Shown here piece after piece: positions 17,578 to 26,469 of a DNA stretch of 64,000 nucleotides (the stretch's first letter is position 1; each line of letters starts with the position of its first letter). Position numbers and translations under genes: made by a program. Source of the stretch: RHLJ01 sp040222455 (lineage in GTDB: Bacteria; Bacteroidota; Rhodothermia; Balneolales; Balneolaceae). The stretch lies in assembly GCA_040222455.1 (NCBI GenBank), contig JAVKDD010000027.1, positions 248,001 through 312,000 on the forward strand. Reading direction: 5' to 3'. Under the pieces are notes generated by a model that was not told the DNA's origin, made no database searches, and worked only from the letters and a program-made list of their open reading frames with translations.

Positions 17578-18339
17578 GTGATCAAACAGCGATTATTAAG
17601 TTTATTTTTTCTTTTATTTATTATTTCAAATCAAGTTCAATCACAAGTTGTCGATATTGAACGGCAAAGAATGAAAACCGTAGAGAACGGTTTGTCAGGA
17701 GGGGTCAATATCTCAGGTAGTTACCTTGATAATGATGAAATCATTTATACCTATTCGGTAATTAGTAACCTCCAGTATGTATCAGGAAAAAATTTATTTT
17801 TTCTGATTGGAGACTATAAAATATCCCGTTCATCAGACACTGATTTTCAGGATGCAGCTTTTCTCCATCTTCGATATAACCGACCACTTAATAATTTGAT
17901 AACAGCGGAAGCCTTTACCCAAATTCAAGACGATAAAATATCATTGTTAAAATATCGATTTCTAACCGGAGCAGGTGCAAGAATTGCATTTATAAATTCA
18001 GAATCAATAAAAATGAATGCAGGGATTATTCCTATGTATGAATTCGAAGAATTGCTAGACGCTGCATCAACAACTCATCAGGATGTAAGAATCAGCCAGT
18101 ATTTAAATATTGTTTTGAATATTTCAGAAACAGCAAATTTTTACACAACAACGTATTTTCAACCTATTTATAATTTATGGGAAGATTATCGGCTTCATAA
18201 CGAATCCCGACTTGTAGTTTCTATCACCGAACGTATAAATCTGAATGTTAATAATACCTTTTCCTGGGATGCTGCTCCACCAAACGGTGCTCCCAAAAAG
18301 AGAATAAGTTTAAGAGTGGGATTTGGGCTGGATTTTTGA
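17578..18339 (+). CDS. DUF481-type secreted protein (salt-stress/YdiY-like barrel)
   Basis: This 253-residue protein has a signal peptide (hydrophobic about 6-19, 'VQSQ' cleavage). The mature part is a run of amphipathic beta strands with 'NLFFLIGDYKISRSSDTDFQ', 'AAFLHLRYNRPLNNLITAEAF' and 'LLKYRFLTGAGARI', and it ends 'ISLRVGFGLDF', an aromatic outer-membrane-type strand. This matches the DUF481 family of outer-membrane barrels. The start is a GTG at 17578; no upstream in-frame ATG fits the signal peptide. It lies 79 bases after the flavoprotein gene. The function is unknown. Confidence 0.75.
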   Translation: MIKQRLLSLFFLLFIISNQVQSQVVDIERQRMKTVENGLSGGVNISGSYLDNDEIIYTYSVISNLQYVSGKNLFFLIGDYKISRSSDTDFQDAAFLHLRYNRPLNNLITAEAFTQIQDDKISLLKYRFLTGAGARIAFINSESIKMNAGIIPMYEFEELLDAASTTHQDVRISQYLNIVLNISETANFYTTTYFQPIYNLWEDYRLHNESRLVVSITERINLNVNNTFSWDAAPPNGAPKKRISLRVGFGLDF

Positions 18340-18392
18340 AATTGAGCCTTTCATCGTTCTGGAAAGCAATTCTAAATTAACTTATCCAAATT

Positions 18393-18427
18393 AAAAAGCC
18401 CTCCAGATTAACTAGAAGGCTTTTATT
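18393..18427. terminator. Bidirectional intrinsic terminator
   Basis: AAAAGCC at 18394-18400 pairs with GGCTTTT at 18418-18424 around a 17-base loop. The A-run and T-run on the two sides serve both convergent genes (ending at 18339 and 18452). Confidence 0.75.
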
Positions 18428-18451
18428 TAGAAAATTAAAGATCAGGATTTC

Positions 18452-19759
18452 TTAAACGATTTGCTTTTCCTCCATCACCATGTGATACTCTCCATGGTAG
18501 CCAATATCCATTCCTTCTAATTCCAGTTCTTCTTCGATACGATCACCTCTAGTAATCAGGGAAGCTATTTTCCAAACAATGAAAGTACCCACCGCAGAAT
18601 AGGCAATCGTTATTATTACTGCTTTTGCCTGAACCCAAAGTTGCCCCGGATTTCCATAAAGTAGTCCAGCTCCACCATTTACATCAGGATTGGCAAATAC
18701 TCCGGTTAATAAAGCACCAGCTATTCCAACCAAACCATGTATGCCAAATGCATCTAAGGTATCGTCATGTTTAATCATCGATTTGAGATGTACCACGCCC
18801 CAATACCCTACTAAACCTGAAATAATTCCAATTGCTAAAGCTCCCGAAACATCCACAAAACCAGAAGCAGGAGTGATTCCAACGAGACCAGAAACTGCTC
18901 CCGAAGCCATTCCTATAAGTGTCGGTTTTTTTACAATGAACCATTCAATGGTAAGCCAAACTAAAGCACCGGCACAAGCAGCAATATTAGTTACTAACAA
19001 TGCATTTGCAGCAATTCCATCTGCTGCAAGTTGACTACCACCATTAAATCCAAACCATCCAAACCAAAGTAAGGCAGAGCCAAGAATCATAAATTTAATG
19101 GATGAGGGCTTCCGAACTTCTTCTAAACTATGTTCCATTCTTTTTCCAACTAAGTAAGAAAGTACGAGCCCCGCAACACCAGCATTGATATGTATTACAG
19201 TTCCACCAGCAAAATCCATTTCTCCTGATTCGCTTAAAAAACCACCTCCCCAAACCCAGTGGGCAATAGGTGCATAAACTGCAATCACCCAAAGAACAGA
19301 AAATACTCCCCAGGTTGAGAAACGTACTCGCTCAATAATGGATCCGCTTACAATAGCCACTGCAATCGCGGCAAAAGTTCCTTGAAAAGCGACAAACAAA
19401 AGCGTAGGAATGCTCCCACTTACATCATTTACCCCAATTCCTTTAAGTAGAACATTGTTTAAATCTCCTATAAAAGCATTTCCTTCTCCAAAAGCTAAAG
19501 AGTAACCCACTACTATCCATACAATGGTCCCTGTACAAAAAGCCATGTAACTCATACCGATGGTATTTAGAACATGTTTATTTTGTGTTAATCCACCATA
19601 GAAAAGTGCTAATCCAGCTGGAGTCATAAGCATGACTAATGCAGTTGCGATTAAAAGCCAGGCAGTATCGCCCGTGTTAATAGTAGCTTCCGCTTCTTGA
19701 GCTACGGCAGATATAGCTCCAAATACGGAAAGCAAAAGAGTTGCTCCGATTCGTTTCAT
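18452..19759 (-). CDS. amtB: Ammonium transporter (Amt/MEP/Rh family)
   Basis: This 435-residue integral membrane protein has a signal peptide and 11 expected TM helices. Family motifs are visible: 'GDTAWLLIATALVMLMTPAGLALFYGGL', 'VPTLLFVAFQGTFAAIAVAIVSG'-like segment, 'DFAGGTVIHINAGVAGL' with the pore His, and 'FGIHGLVGIAGALLTGVF' with the second pore His. I place the start at 19759 rather than the longer open frame to 19810, because GGAG lies 8 bases upstream and MKRIGATLLLSVFG is a typical signal peptide. No PII gene is adjacent. The acidic tail 'EEELELEGMDIGYHGEYHM' contains the 'G.+Y' element that PII-regulated members often carry. Confidence 0.95.
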   Translation of the reverse strand: MKRIGATLLLSVFGAISAVAQEAEATINTGDTAWLLIATALVMLMTPAGLALFYGGLTQNKHVLNTIGMSYMAFCTGTIVWIVVGYSLAFGEGNAFIGDLNNVLLKGIGVNDVSGSIPTLLFVAFQGTFAAIAVAIVSGSIIERVRFSTWGVFSVLWVIAVYAPIAHWVWGGGFLSESGEMDFAGGTVIHINAGVAGLVLSYLVGKRMEHSLEEVRKPSSIKFMILGSALLWFGWFGFNGGSQLAADGIAANALLVTNIAACAGALVWLTIEWFIVKKPTLIGMASGAVSGLVGITPASGFVDVSGALAIGIISGLVGYWGVVHLKSMIKHDDTLDAFGIHGLVGIAGALLTGVFANPDVNGGAGLLYGNPGQLWVQAKAVIITIAYSAVGTFIVWKIASLITRGDRIEEELELEGMDIGYHGEYHMVMEEKQIV

Positions 19760-19925
19760 TAATTGTACTCCAAGGGTTAGTGAGTGATTAAAAAGAAGGA
19801 GTATAAACAATGAAATACAAAATTTCTTAAGGAATTATTTAAAATATCCTAAATAAATTAAGCAAAATTGTATTGAAAGGGCTTTTCTGAATTATATTGG
19901 CAGGTATTTACTAATAAAATTAAAA

Positions 19926-20633
19926 TTATATTTTTTGTATTTCTTCAAGCTTACTTAAAGCACGTTCCTTCAAATTAGTAAATTGATCTTCGGGAATATG
20001 ACTTGTTGTGAATTGCATATATAACCAAACAATATAGGTTGCCATTACATCTTCGTAGCAATAGTGTTCGATCAGTTCGAGTTCGTTTCTTTTAAACATT
20101 TCATAGACCTGATTGCCTTCTCCTGTTTGTTTGAATGGAATTCCAATCAATTGGCCGAGATGTTTTAGCTTTGGCCAAGAACTAGCTCCATAATTACTGA
20201 ATTCGTCTACTAAATCAATGTTATGCCTGCTGTAGCGATAACGGATGTCGTAATCACTCATTCGAATTGGCATTTGTAAACCGTGTTTCATTGCTCTGTA
20301 CGTTAAAACTGGAATATCAAAACCTTTGCCATTGTGATGGATGAGTCCAAAGTCTTTATAAGTTCCAATAGCTTCAAAAATCTTTTCAAGTCCTTCTTTT
20401 TCATTGATTCCATTCCAAGCAATTTTTTGTCTTGGTTGTCCTGTATTTTCAATCCATAATCCTACCCAGGAAACCATGCGATGATACATCGGAGGGAGAA
20501 ACCCAGAGGCATTTCGAGCTAATTCTTCGCTTGCTTTTTCTAAGAGTTTTTCTTCGTTCGATTCTTGATCATTAAGTACCGTTCTTACAAATTCAATATC
20601 TGGAATAGTTTCTAAATCGAATATAAAATACAT
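19926..20633 (-). CDS. PolB-type 3'-5' exonuclease domain protein
   Basis: This 235-residue protein is related to the proofreading exonuclease domain of family B DNA polymerases (DNA_pol_B_exo2 type). It opens with 'YFIFDLETIPD', giving the first DEDD acidic pair. 'FGLIHHNGKGFDIPVLTYRAMKHG' supplies the second, and 'YCYEDVMATYIVWL' near the C-terminus carries the third acidic residue. There is no polymerase domain. It probably degrades single-stranded DNA or RNA 3' ends in the cytoplasm; its exact role is not established. It is transcribed alone or with the asparaginase gene, 89 bases upstream. Confidence 0.85.
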   Translation of the reverse strand: MYFIFDLETIPDIEFVRTVLNDQESNEEKLLEKASEELARNASGFLPPMYHRMVSWVGLWIENTGQPRQKIAWNGINEKEGLEKIFEAIGTYKDFGLIHHNGKGFDIPVLTYRAMKHGLQMPIRMSDYDIRYRYSRHNIDLVDEFSNYGASSWPKLKHLGQLIGIPFKQTGEGNQVYEMFKRNELELIEHYCYEDVMATYIVWLYMQFTTSHIPEDQFTNLKERALSKLEEIQKI

Positions 20634-20722
20634 GGTAGTTTCTGTTTTTTCAGAGTATAGGGAAGAGGGAATTAATTTACAATGCTCAATTATTTCATAA
20701 AAATATCAACTACAATGATTAA

Positions 20723-21718
20723 CTATTCTGTCAATTCTCCAGCCAACTCTTTTTGGAACAGTTTTCGGATAATCTCCTGATCTTCGTAGTTGCCTAATAA
20801 CCACATCATTTTTGTAAGAGCGGCTTCAAGGGTCATATCGGCACCAGAAATTGCTCCAGCGTTAATAGCTTCTCTTCCAGCAGGATATTTCGAAAGATCG
20901 ACCGCATCGTAATCGGCTTGAGATACAAAAACTACAATTACATTATTCTTCGAACACTTTTCCAAAAATGGAAGAAGATTGAATTCTCCTTTCATGGGGA
21001 AATTACCGCTCCCAAACGATCTAACAATAATAGCTTTTAATTTTGAAAGATCGAGATTCATCAAAAAGTCGGTATTTAATGAGGGGAAAACAGTGAGTAC
21101 TAATAATGAGTTATCGAATTTTGGTTGAACGTCGAAGGGAGGGAGTAAGGTTTTAGGCGTAACATTTAGTTCAATTTTTAAACCGATTTCTGCTATGGTA
21201 GCAAAGTTAGGAGATCCAAAAGCATCAAAATCGCCAATACTTAATTTTGTTGAACGATTCCCCCTATATACATGATCGTTAAAGCAAATAGCTACCTCTT
21301 GTAAATCGGTTGTTGCCATTTCAACTGAGTTAATTAAATTTCTACGGGCATCACTTCGAATACTACTAAGCGGTACCTGACTTCCGGTTAGAATTACGGG
21401 CTTAGCAAGATTTAGTAATGCAAATGAAAGAGCAGAAGCTGTATACGCCATTGTATCCGTTCCATGTAGGATTACAAACCCATCATAAGTATCGTAATTA
21501 GAATCTATACAACGAGCTAGATTTTCCCAATGACTAGAATTAAGATCTGAACTATCTTCAAAAAATAAGGGGTAAGTATGTATTTCGGCTAACTCTTGAA
21601 GTTCTGGGACACGATCAACTAAAGTGCCAGACCACGCTTCAGGATCGAGCTCAACACCTTCTCCTTTTGCGCTCATTGCTATAGTTCCACCTGTTTGTAT
21701 GAGTAAGATTTTTTTCAT
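20723..21718 (-). CDS. ansA: Type I L-asparaginase
   Basis: This 331-residue cytoplasmic enzyme hydrolyses L-asparagine to aspartate and ammonia. The N-terminal 'ILLIQTGGTIAMSAKG' supplies the nucleophilic Thr of motif TGGTI, and 'GFVILHGTDTMAYTASAL' supplies the second catalytic Thr-Asp-Lys region. 'PVILTGSQVPLSSIRSDAR' is characteristic of the AnsA subfamily. It has no signal peptide, as expected for type I. The length is normal. It is divergent from the EF-G-like gene, with about 140 bases between the starts. With the nearby ammonium transporter it hints at attention to nitrogen supply, though these are separate transcription units. Confidence 0.95.
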   Translation of the reverse strand: MKKILLIQTGGTIAMSAKGEGVELDPEAWSGTLVDRVPELQELAEIHTYPLFFEDSSDLNSSHWENLARCIDSNYDTYDGFVILHGTDTMAYTASALSFALLNLAKPVILTGSQVPLSSIRSDARRNLINSVEMATTDLQEVAICFNDHVYRGNRSTKLSIGDFDAFGSPNFATIAEIGLKIELNVTPKTLLPPFDVQPKFDNSLLVLTVFPSLNTDFLMNLDLSKLKAIIVRSFGSGNFPMKGEFNLLPFLEKCSKNNVIVVFVSQADYDAVDLSKYPAGREAINAGAISGADMTLEAALTKMMWLLGNYEDQEIIRKLFQKELAGELTE

Positions 21719-21858
21719 CTTGATTCTTTCACTAACTCGGTTAAATTAATTCTTCACATTCAATTCATGAATGTTCCGCATGTTCATTGACAAATCAAAG
21801 CGTATTTTTTTTATTGCGCTAATTGAAAAGCATAAATAGCAATTTAATGGAGGTCGCC

Positions 21859-23985
21859 ATGAAAGTTTATAATCCTTCCCGTATTCGAAATGTTGTTTTG
21901 TTGGGGCATTCTGGCTCCGGTAAAACAACACTAGCTGAAACTATGTTGTTCGAGTCCGGAGCCATCAATCGTAGAGGAAGTATAGAAGAAAAAAATACGG
22001 TATCAGATTACCATAGCTTAGAAAAAGAAAAAGGTAAATCGATTTTTTCATCGTTTATGAATTTAGATTGGAGGGGACACAAAATAAATTTAATAGACAC
22101 TCCAGGCACCTCAGATTATATTGGAGAAGTCGTTGGCGCATTGAGAGTTGCAGATACAGCAATTTTTACTTTAAACGCAGAAAATGGAGTAGAAGTAGCA
22201 ACCGATTCACTTTGGAAATACACCCAGAAGTATAATGTACCTTCCATGTTTGTAGTGAATAAACTTGATAACGAACGCTCCGATTTCTGGAAAACAGTAG
22301 AAGAAGCAAAAAACAACTTTGGCAGAGAAGTTACAGTTGTACAATATCCATTTAGCGAAGGAGGGGATTTCCACGCTATTATTGATGTACTTAGAATGAC
22401 GATGTACGAATTCCCTGAAGAAGGCGGAAAACCAGATAAATTACCTATTCCAGATTCCCAAAAAGAGCGAGCAGCTCAACTTCACCAGGAATTGGTTGAA
22501 GTAATAGCCGAGAATGATGAAACTCTCATGGATATCTACTTTGAACATGGCGAACTGGATGAAGAACAAATGCAAAAAGGTCTTCATCTTTCTTTGGTGA
22601 AGGGAAACATTCACCCATTGTTTTGTGCGTGCGCATCCCGAAATATGGGAACGGGAAGAATCATGGGTTTTATTGGTGATGTTGCTCCTAATCCTTTAGA
22701 AGTCAACCCTCCCAAAACTGAAGCCGGAGAGGAATTTGAAATTGATCCCGATGGAAAGTCGGTAATGTTCTTGTTCAAAACACATTCTGAGTCTCATGTT
22801 GGAGATTTAATTTATTTTAAAACCTATGGAGGTTCAGTTAAAGCAGGGATGGATTTAATAAATGAAAGCAATTCAAACTCTGTACGACTTGGAAATCTGT
22901 ATTTAACCGAAGGACAAAAACGAATCGAAATCTCTGAAATTAAAACAGGAGATATTGGAGCAGTTGTAAAATTGAAAGAAAGTGAAGTAAATGACACGCT
23001 TCACGAAAAAGGACATTCAGTAAAACTGGATCCCATTCATTTTCCATCAACAACAATAAGAACAGCCGTTTCATTAACCAAAGAAGGAGATGAGGATAAG
23101 CTAGGGAATGCACTTCATCAAATTCACAGAGAAGACCCATCAGTCATTATTGAACACAGCCAGGAGTTGAAACAGATTTTAATTCATGGCCAGGGTGAAG
23201 AACATTTAGGAACCATCGAATACATCCTGAAAAATAGGTTCAAATTAGATATTGAATTCAATACTCCTCGAATTCCATATCGTGAAACCATAACCAGTTC
23301 TGTTAAAACACAATACAAACACAGAAAACAATCAGGTGGTGCTGGCCAATACGCAGAAGTTCATATGCTAATTGAACCTTTTGAAGAAGGTATGCCAGAT
23401 CCAACCGAATTCAAGGTTAGGAATGTGGATGAACACGAACTACCATGGGGTGGTAAGATGGTGTTCCAAAACTGTATAGTTGGTGGGGTGATCGATAACC
23501 GATTTATGCCTGCTATTGTAAAAGGAATTATGGAAAAAATGGAATCAGGTCCAATGAGTGGTTGTCGTTGCCGTGATATTCGTGTTTCTGTATTTGATGG
23601 CTCTATGCATTCGGTTGATTCGAATGAAGCTGCATTTAAAACAGCAGCTAGAATGGCTTTCAGAGATGGTTTCATGAAAGCTAATCCAAAATTGATGGAA
23701 CCGGTGTATGAAATTACTGTTACCGTTCCATCTAATTATATGGGTGATGTAATGAGTGATTTAGGAACTCGCCGTGGACAAATTCAAGGCATGGAAGCAG
23801 AAGGTGCATTGCAAAAAATTAAAGCACACGTTCCATTGGAAGAACTGGATCATTATTCTACTAAACTGAAGTCAATGACCCAGGGAAGTGCTACCTATAC
23901 TCGTGAATTTGCACATTACGCACCTGTTCCTTTTGATGTTCAGGAACGGGTTGTTAAAGAGAATTTGGAGTTGGAGGAAGCGTAG
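21859..23985 (+). CDS. Elongation factor G-like translational GTPase
   Basis: This 708-residue protein has the five-domain EF-G architecture: P-loop 'GHSGSGKTT' at about 13-21, 'DTPGTSDY' (G3), 'NKLD' (G4), and the domain IV segment 'RKQSGGAGQYAEVH'. It ends with the domain V 'RRGQIQGMEAEG' region. I chose the ATG at 21859 because GGAGG lies 5 bases before it; the open frame from 21823 adds 12 residues with no such site. Its G-domain reads 'HSGSGKTT' rather than the 'HIDAGKTT' of canonical EF-G, so it belongs to the EF-G-like (EF-G2 type) group. The main EF-G would be elsewhere. The role is probably in ribosome recycling or an accessory one, which is inference. Confidence 0.9.
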   Translation: MKVYNPSRIRNVVLLGHSGSGKTTLAETMLFESGAINRRGSIEEKNTVSDYHSLEKEKGKSIFSSFMNLDWRGHKINLIDTPGTSDYIGEVVGALRVADTAIFTLNAENGVEVATDSLWKYTQKYNVPSMFVVNKLDNERSDFWKTVEEAKNNFGREVTVVQYPFSEGGDFHAIIDVLRMTMYEFPEEGGKPDKLPIPDSQKERAAQLHQELVEVIAENDETLMDIYFEHGELDEEQMQKGLHLSLVKGNIHPLFCACASRNMGTGRIMGFIGDVAPNPLEVNPPKTEAGEEFEIDPDGKSVMFLFKTHSESHVGDLIYFKTYGGSVKAGMDLINESNSNSVRLGNLYLTEGQKRIEISEIKTGDIGAVVKLKESEVNDTLHEKGHSVKLDPIHFPSTTIRTAVSLTKEGDEDKLGNALHQIHREDPSVIIEHSQELKQILIHGQGEEHLGTIEYILKNRFKLDIEFNTPRIPYRETITSSVKTQYKHRKQSGGAGQYAEVHMLIEPFEEGMPDPTEFKVRNVDEHELPWGGKMVFQNCIVGGVIDNRFMPAIVKGIMEKMESGPMSGCRCRDIRVSVFDGSMHSVDSNEAAFKTAARMAFRDGFMKANPKLMEPVYEITVTVPSNYMGDVMSDLGTRRGQIQGMEAEGALQKIKAHVPLEELDHYSTKLKSMTQGSATYTREFAHYAPVPFDVQERVVKENLELEEA

Positions 23986-23992
23986 TTTTATT

Positions 23993-24011
23993 ATTAGCTC
24001 CTTGCGATGAC
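23993..24011 (+). repeat. Right-end fragment of the 152-bp repeat
   Basis: The sequence ATTAGCTCCTTGCGATGAC at the end of this segment matches the last 19 bases of the full units with one change. It is followed by the standard 15-bp spacer (24012-24026) and then unit A. It is the remnant of another unit just after the EF-G-like gene. Confidence 0.8.
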
Positions 24012-24026
24012 GGTCTTTTTTAATAA

Positions 24027-24178
24027 GTCATTGCGAGGAGATTGGGAGTTTATTTTAGTCCATTTACTGATCGACGACGCAATCTCTTCGTAGTAAATAC
24101 ATGTAGCGTTGTTAAAGAGATCGCCGCGTCGATGCAGTTTAGAAACCTAATCTTCTTTAATTAGCTCCTCGCGATGAC
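24027..24178 (+). repeat. 152-bp nested-palindrome repeat, unit A
   Basis: The ends are inverted repeats: GTCATTGCGAGGAG at 24027-24040 and CTCCTCGCGATGAC at 24165-24178, complementary but for one position. An inner pair, ATCGACGACGCAATCTCTT (24070-24088) and AAGAGATCGCCGCGTCGAT (24115-24133), matches at 16 of 19 positions. By eye it is about 148/152 identical to unit D, about 144/152 to unit B, and more diverged in the middle from unit C. It has no coding capacity. Confidence 0.92.
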
Positions 24179-24203
24179 GGTCTAAATTTTTCATTATTTA
24201 ATC

Positions 24204-24503
24204 ATGAGAGAAAAGTCACTTAGTGTATACATACTAACCAATAAAAACCATACTGTGCTTTATACTGGTGTGTCAAGTGATTTAGTAAACAGAGTAATTC
24301 AGCATAAAAGCAAAGCTGTAAAAGGATTTACTGCAAAGTATAATGTGAATAAATTGGTCTATTTTGAAGAAGTAGGAGACCCTGAATTTGCAATAAAGAG
24401 AGAGAAACAAATTAAAGCAGGTTCTAGACAGAAAAAGATAGATTTGATCAATTCAATCAATCCAGAATGGCGCGATTTATTCGAAGATATTATTCCTCAT
24501 TAA
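24204..24503 (+). CDS. GIY-YIG endonuclease-domain protein embedded between repeat units
   Basis: This 99-residue single-domain protein is of the COG2827 small GIY-YIG group. 'VYILTNKNHTVLYTGVSSDL' carries the two signature tripeptides as VYI and YTG. 'VNRVIQHK' supplies the conserved Arg, and 'YFEEVGDPEFAIKREKQIK' the metal-ligand Glu region. 'LINSINPEWRDL' is the family's ending with Asn. All catalytic positions look intact. The gene sits between repeat units A and B, and the cassette (about 24184-24525) splits the 15-bp spacer that normally joins units. Small GIY-YIG proteins nick DNA in many contexts. A role in moving or maintaining the repeat is inference. Confidence 0.9.
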   Translation: MREKSLSVYILTNKNHTVLYTGVSSDLVNRVIQHKSKAVKGFTAKYNVNKLVYFEEVGDPEFAIKREKQIKAGSRQKKIDLINSINPEWRDLFEDIIPH

Positions 24504-24537
24504 TAAAAGTGTTATTTCTACGCTCCTTTTTTAATAA

Positions 24538-24689
24538 GTCTTTGCGAGGAGATTGGGAGTTTGTTAAAGTTCATTTATTGATCGACGACGCAATCTCTTC
24601 GTAGTAAATACATGTAGCGTTGTTAAAAAGATCGCCGCGTCGATACAGTTTAGAAACCTAATCTTCTTTAATTAGCTCCTCGCGATGAC
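24538..24689 (+). repeat. 152-bp nested-palindrome repeat, unit B
   Basis: Same unit as at 24027-24178. It starts GTCTTTGCGAGGAG, ends CTCCTCGCGATGAC, and is preceded by the last 12 bases of the standard spacer (24526-24537). Most differences from unit A fall in the segment after the left stem (about 24563-24577). Confidence 0.9.
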
Positions 24690-24826
24690 GTAGTGACTTA
24701 ATGCTCGTTCCAAATAGCTCGTTCGGAATTCATTTTTTTAAATCTGCCTCAATGGAAGCAGTGCTTCTAAAAACAAGTTATGCAGCAGAGTTACGTGACG
24801 ATGAAAAAAGAAGGCTTAGGACAAAG
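24690..24826. other. Non-coding gap with degenerate palindrome remnant
   Basis: GTTCCAAAT at 24707-24715 and GTTCGGAAT at 24721-24729 form an imperfect inverted repeat (TTCCnAA against TTnGGAA). This resembles the palindromes scattered through many bacterial genomes. A 50-codon open frame (24701-24853) runs through it but looks like translated repeat. Together with unit B this fills the gap from 24504 to 24826. Confidence 0.4.
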
Positions 24827-25927
24827 TTAACATTTGAAATTAACTTCATTTAAAGTAATTGAAAAAAATATTTTAGTTCCATCTGATGAGAAAATTGGTG
24901 CAACAAATGAACTAGTATTTGATGGAGATTCCCAATTATCTGGAACAAAATATTCTGTACCTACTAATTTCTTAATTTCATTTGAATTGATATCTATTAA
25001 GTAAACTCCATCACTAGTTGTAATTACCAGACTAATACCATCTGGTGAAATAGCGATTCTTTTCTTCCCACTAGAGTTATAATAATATGAATCTGATTTT
25101 TTATATAAAGATTTAGTGATACCATTAAAATCTGATATGTATAATTCTGAACTAGTTTCGTATAAAAATTTATTCTTATTTGGAACAAGGATTGGAAAAA
25201 CACCTCTTGTTAGAAACACAAAGGTATTGTCAAAACCCTCTTTATAAAAAATCATTGCATCATCTAGTTGATTACTAGAATCGTCACGGTCTGAAAAAAT
25301 AACGCGTTCATTTTCAATAGAAATATCATACCCATGACTGGGTCTTCTATTCGAAATTAGGTTTAACGTCGAATCATGTTGATTGATCAAGAAAACTCCC
25401 TCATTCGAGAGGAATGATATTTTTTCATCAGATTCCCATATTGGCATACGTACACCCGATTGTTGAAAGGAAGTATCAGAAGGGATCCATATATTTGATG
25501 CATCAAACAATTGAGCAATTTTGATAATTGAATTATTAAAACCTATGGTATTTTGATAAACCAATCGGGTTCCATCTGGTGAAAGATTAAATTGCTAGCC
25601 TTCTATTTGATAAAATGACTGTTTTTTTGTCTCATAATTAACTCTGATTATTCCATAAGAGTTATCGTCACTGAAATATATATAATTCCTGAGGCTGTCT
25701 ATTCCATGCATTTTGACATTATCACCTGAACCAAAATGATATTTCCAATCAGGTTCAATAGTTTCTATTTCTTCATTTAAGCTTACAGAGTATACTCTCC
25801 TTGTTATATCATCTTCTGGGGGAGGGCAAGACCCAATACTGAAATCAGCTAAACATCCACCCAAAAAAAATGTACCCATTATAGTAACAAGAATTATAAA
25901 ATAGCTTCTATATTTTGCTCTCTTCAT
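24827..25927 (-). pseudogene. PD40/beta-propeller lipoprotein gene interrupted by an in-frame amber codon
   Basis: Two open frames, 25927-25595 and 25564-24827, lie in the same reading frame and are joined by codons with only one stop, TAG at 25597-25595. Read through, the protein is about 366 residues. It has a lipoprotein signal peptide (lipobox 'FLGGC', residues about 21-25), then WD40-like/PD40 propeller strands, such as 'NLSPDGTRLVYQN' just after the stop, 'IAISPDGISLVITTSDGVYLIDI' and 'APIFSSDGTKIFFSI'. A TAG in place of a sense codon is the simplest reading. The gene may be newly inactivated, suppressed, or affected by a sequencing error. It lies between repeat units B and C. No function beyond a surface-anchored propeller can be stated. 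Confidence 0.75.
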
Positions 25928-26150
25928 AATGGACCTAACAAACTATTACTCATGATTATCCATATAAAACTATTCTAAAGCAAGGTATATTATAATTTAT
26001 GAAGAAATGTGATCAATATAATATCCCAACTTCAATCCAGGTTATAATTCACTAGCCAGTAGCCTACATCAACTCAGTTTTCAAAATTGATTCCCATATT
26101 TGGAAAGTGTGTGACTTTGGTCATTCTGAACTTTTCGTGTAGGTTAAACC
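25928..26150. other. Non-coding gap before the tandem repeats
   Basis: This gap is 223 bases with no open frame of note. It presumably holds the promoter of the minus-strand lipoprotein gene. TCATTCTGAACTT near 26120 resembles the start of another common dispersed repeat but is too short to assign. Confidence 0.4.
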
Positions 26151-26302
26151 GTCTTTGCGAGAAGATTGGGAGTTCTAAATATAGATTGAACAGATGTCGA
26201 CGACGCAATCTCTTCGTAAATACAAAGGTGCGTTGTTAAAGAGATCGCCGCGTCGATGCAGTTTAGAAACCTAATCTTCTTTAATTAGCTCCTCGCGATG
26301 AC
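26151..26302 (+). repeat. 152-bp nested-palindrome repeat, unit C (diverged middle)
   Basis: It starts GTCTTTGCGAGAAG and ends CTCCTCGCGATGAC. Both ends and the inner complementary arms are conserved, but the stretches between them (about 26173-26194 and 26217-26232) differ from the other units and include small compensating length changes. A 15-bp spacer (26303-26317) joins it to unit D, giving a 167-bp period. Confidence 0.9.
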
Positions 26303-26317
26303 AGTCTTTTTTAATAA

Positions 26318-26469
26318 GTCATTGCGAGGAGATTGGGAGTTTATTTTAGTCCATTTACTGATCGACGAAGCAATCTCTTCGTAGTAAATACATGTAGCGT
26401 TGTTAAAAAGATCGCCGCGTCGATACAGTTTAGAAACCTAATCTTCTTTAATTAACTCCTCGCGATGAC
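26318..26469 (+). repeat. 152-bp nested-palindrome repeat, unit D
   Basis: Nearly identical to unit A, with four differences by eye. It is followed by a complete spacer (26470-26484) and then GTCAATGC (26485-26492), the truncated left end of a further unit. The rest of the gap to 26548 shows nothing more. Confidence 0.92.

Noticed and set aside
18452..19810. Long form of the ammonium transporter starting at 19810
   Set aside because: The extra 17 residues come before a normal signal peptide, and only the inner ATG at 19759 has a ribosome-binding site.
24701..24853. A 50-codon plus-strand open frame after repeat unit B
   Set aside because: It begins in a degenerate palindrome and runs into the antisense end of the lipoprotein gene; it looks like translated repeat.
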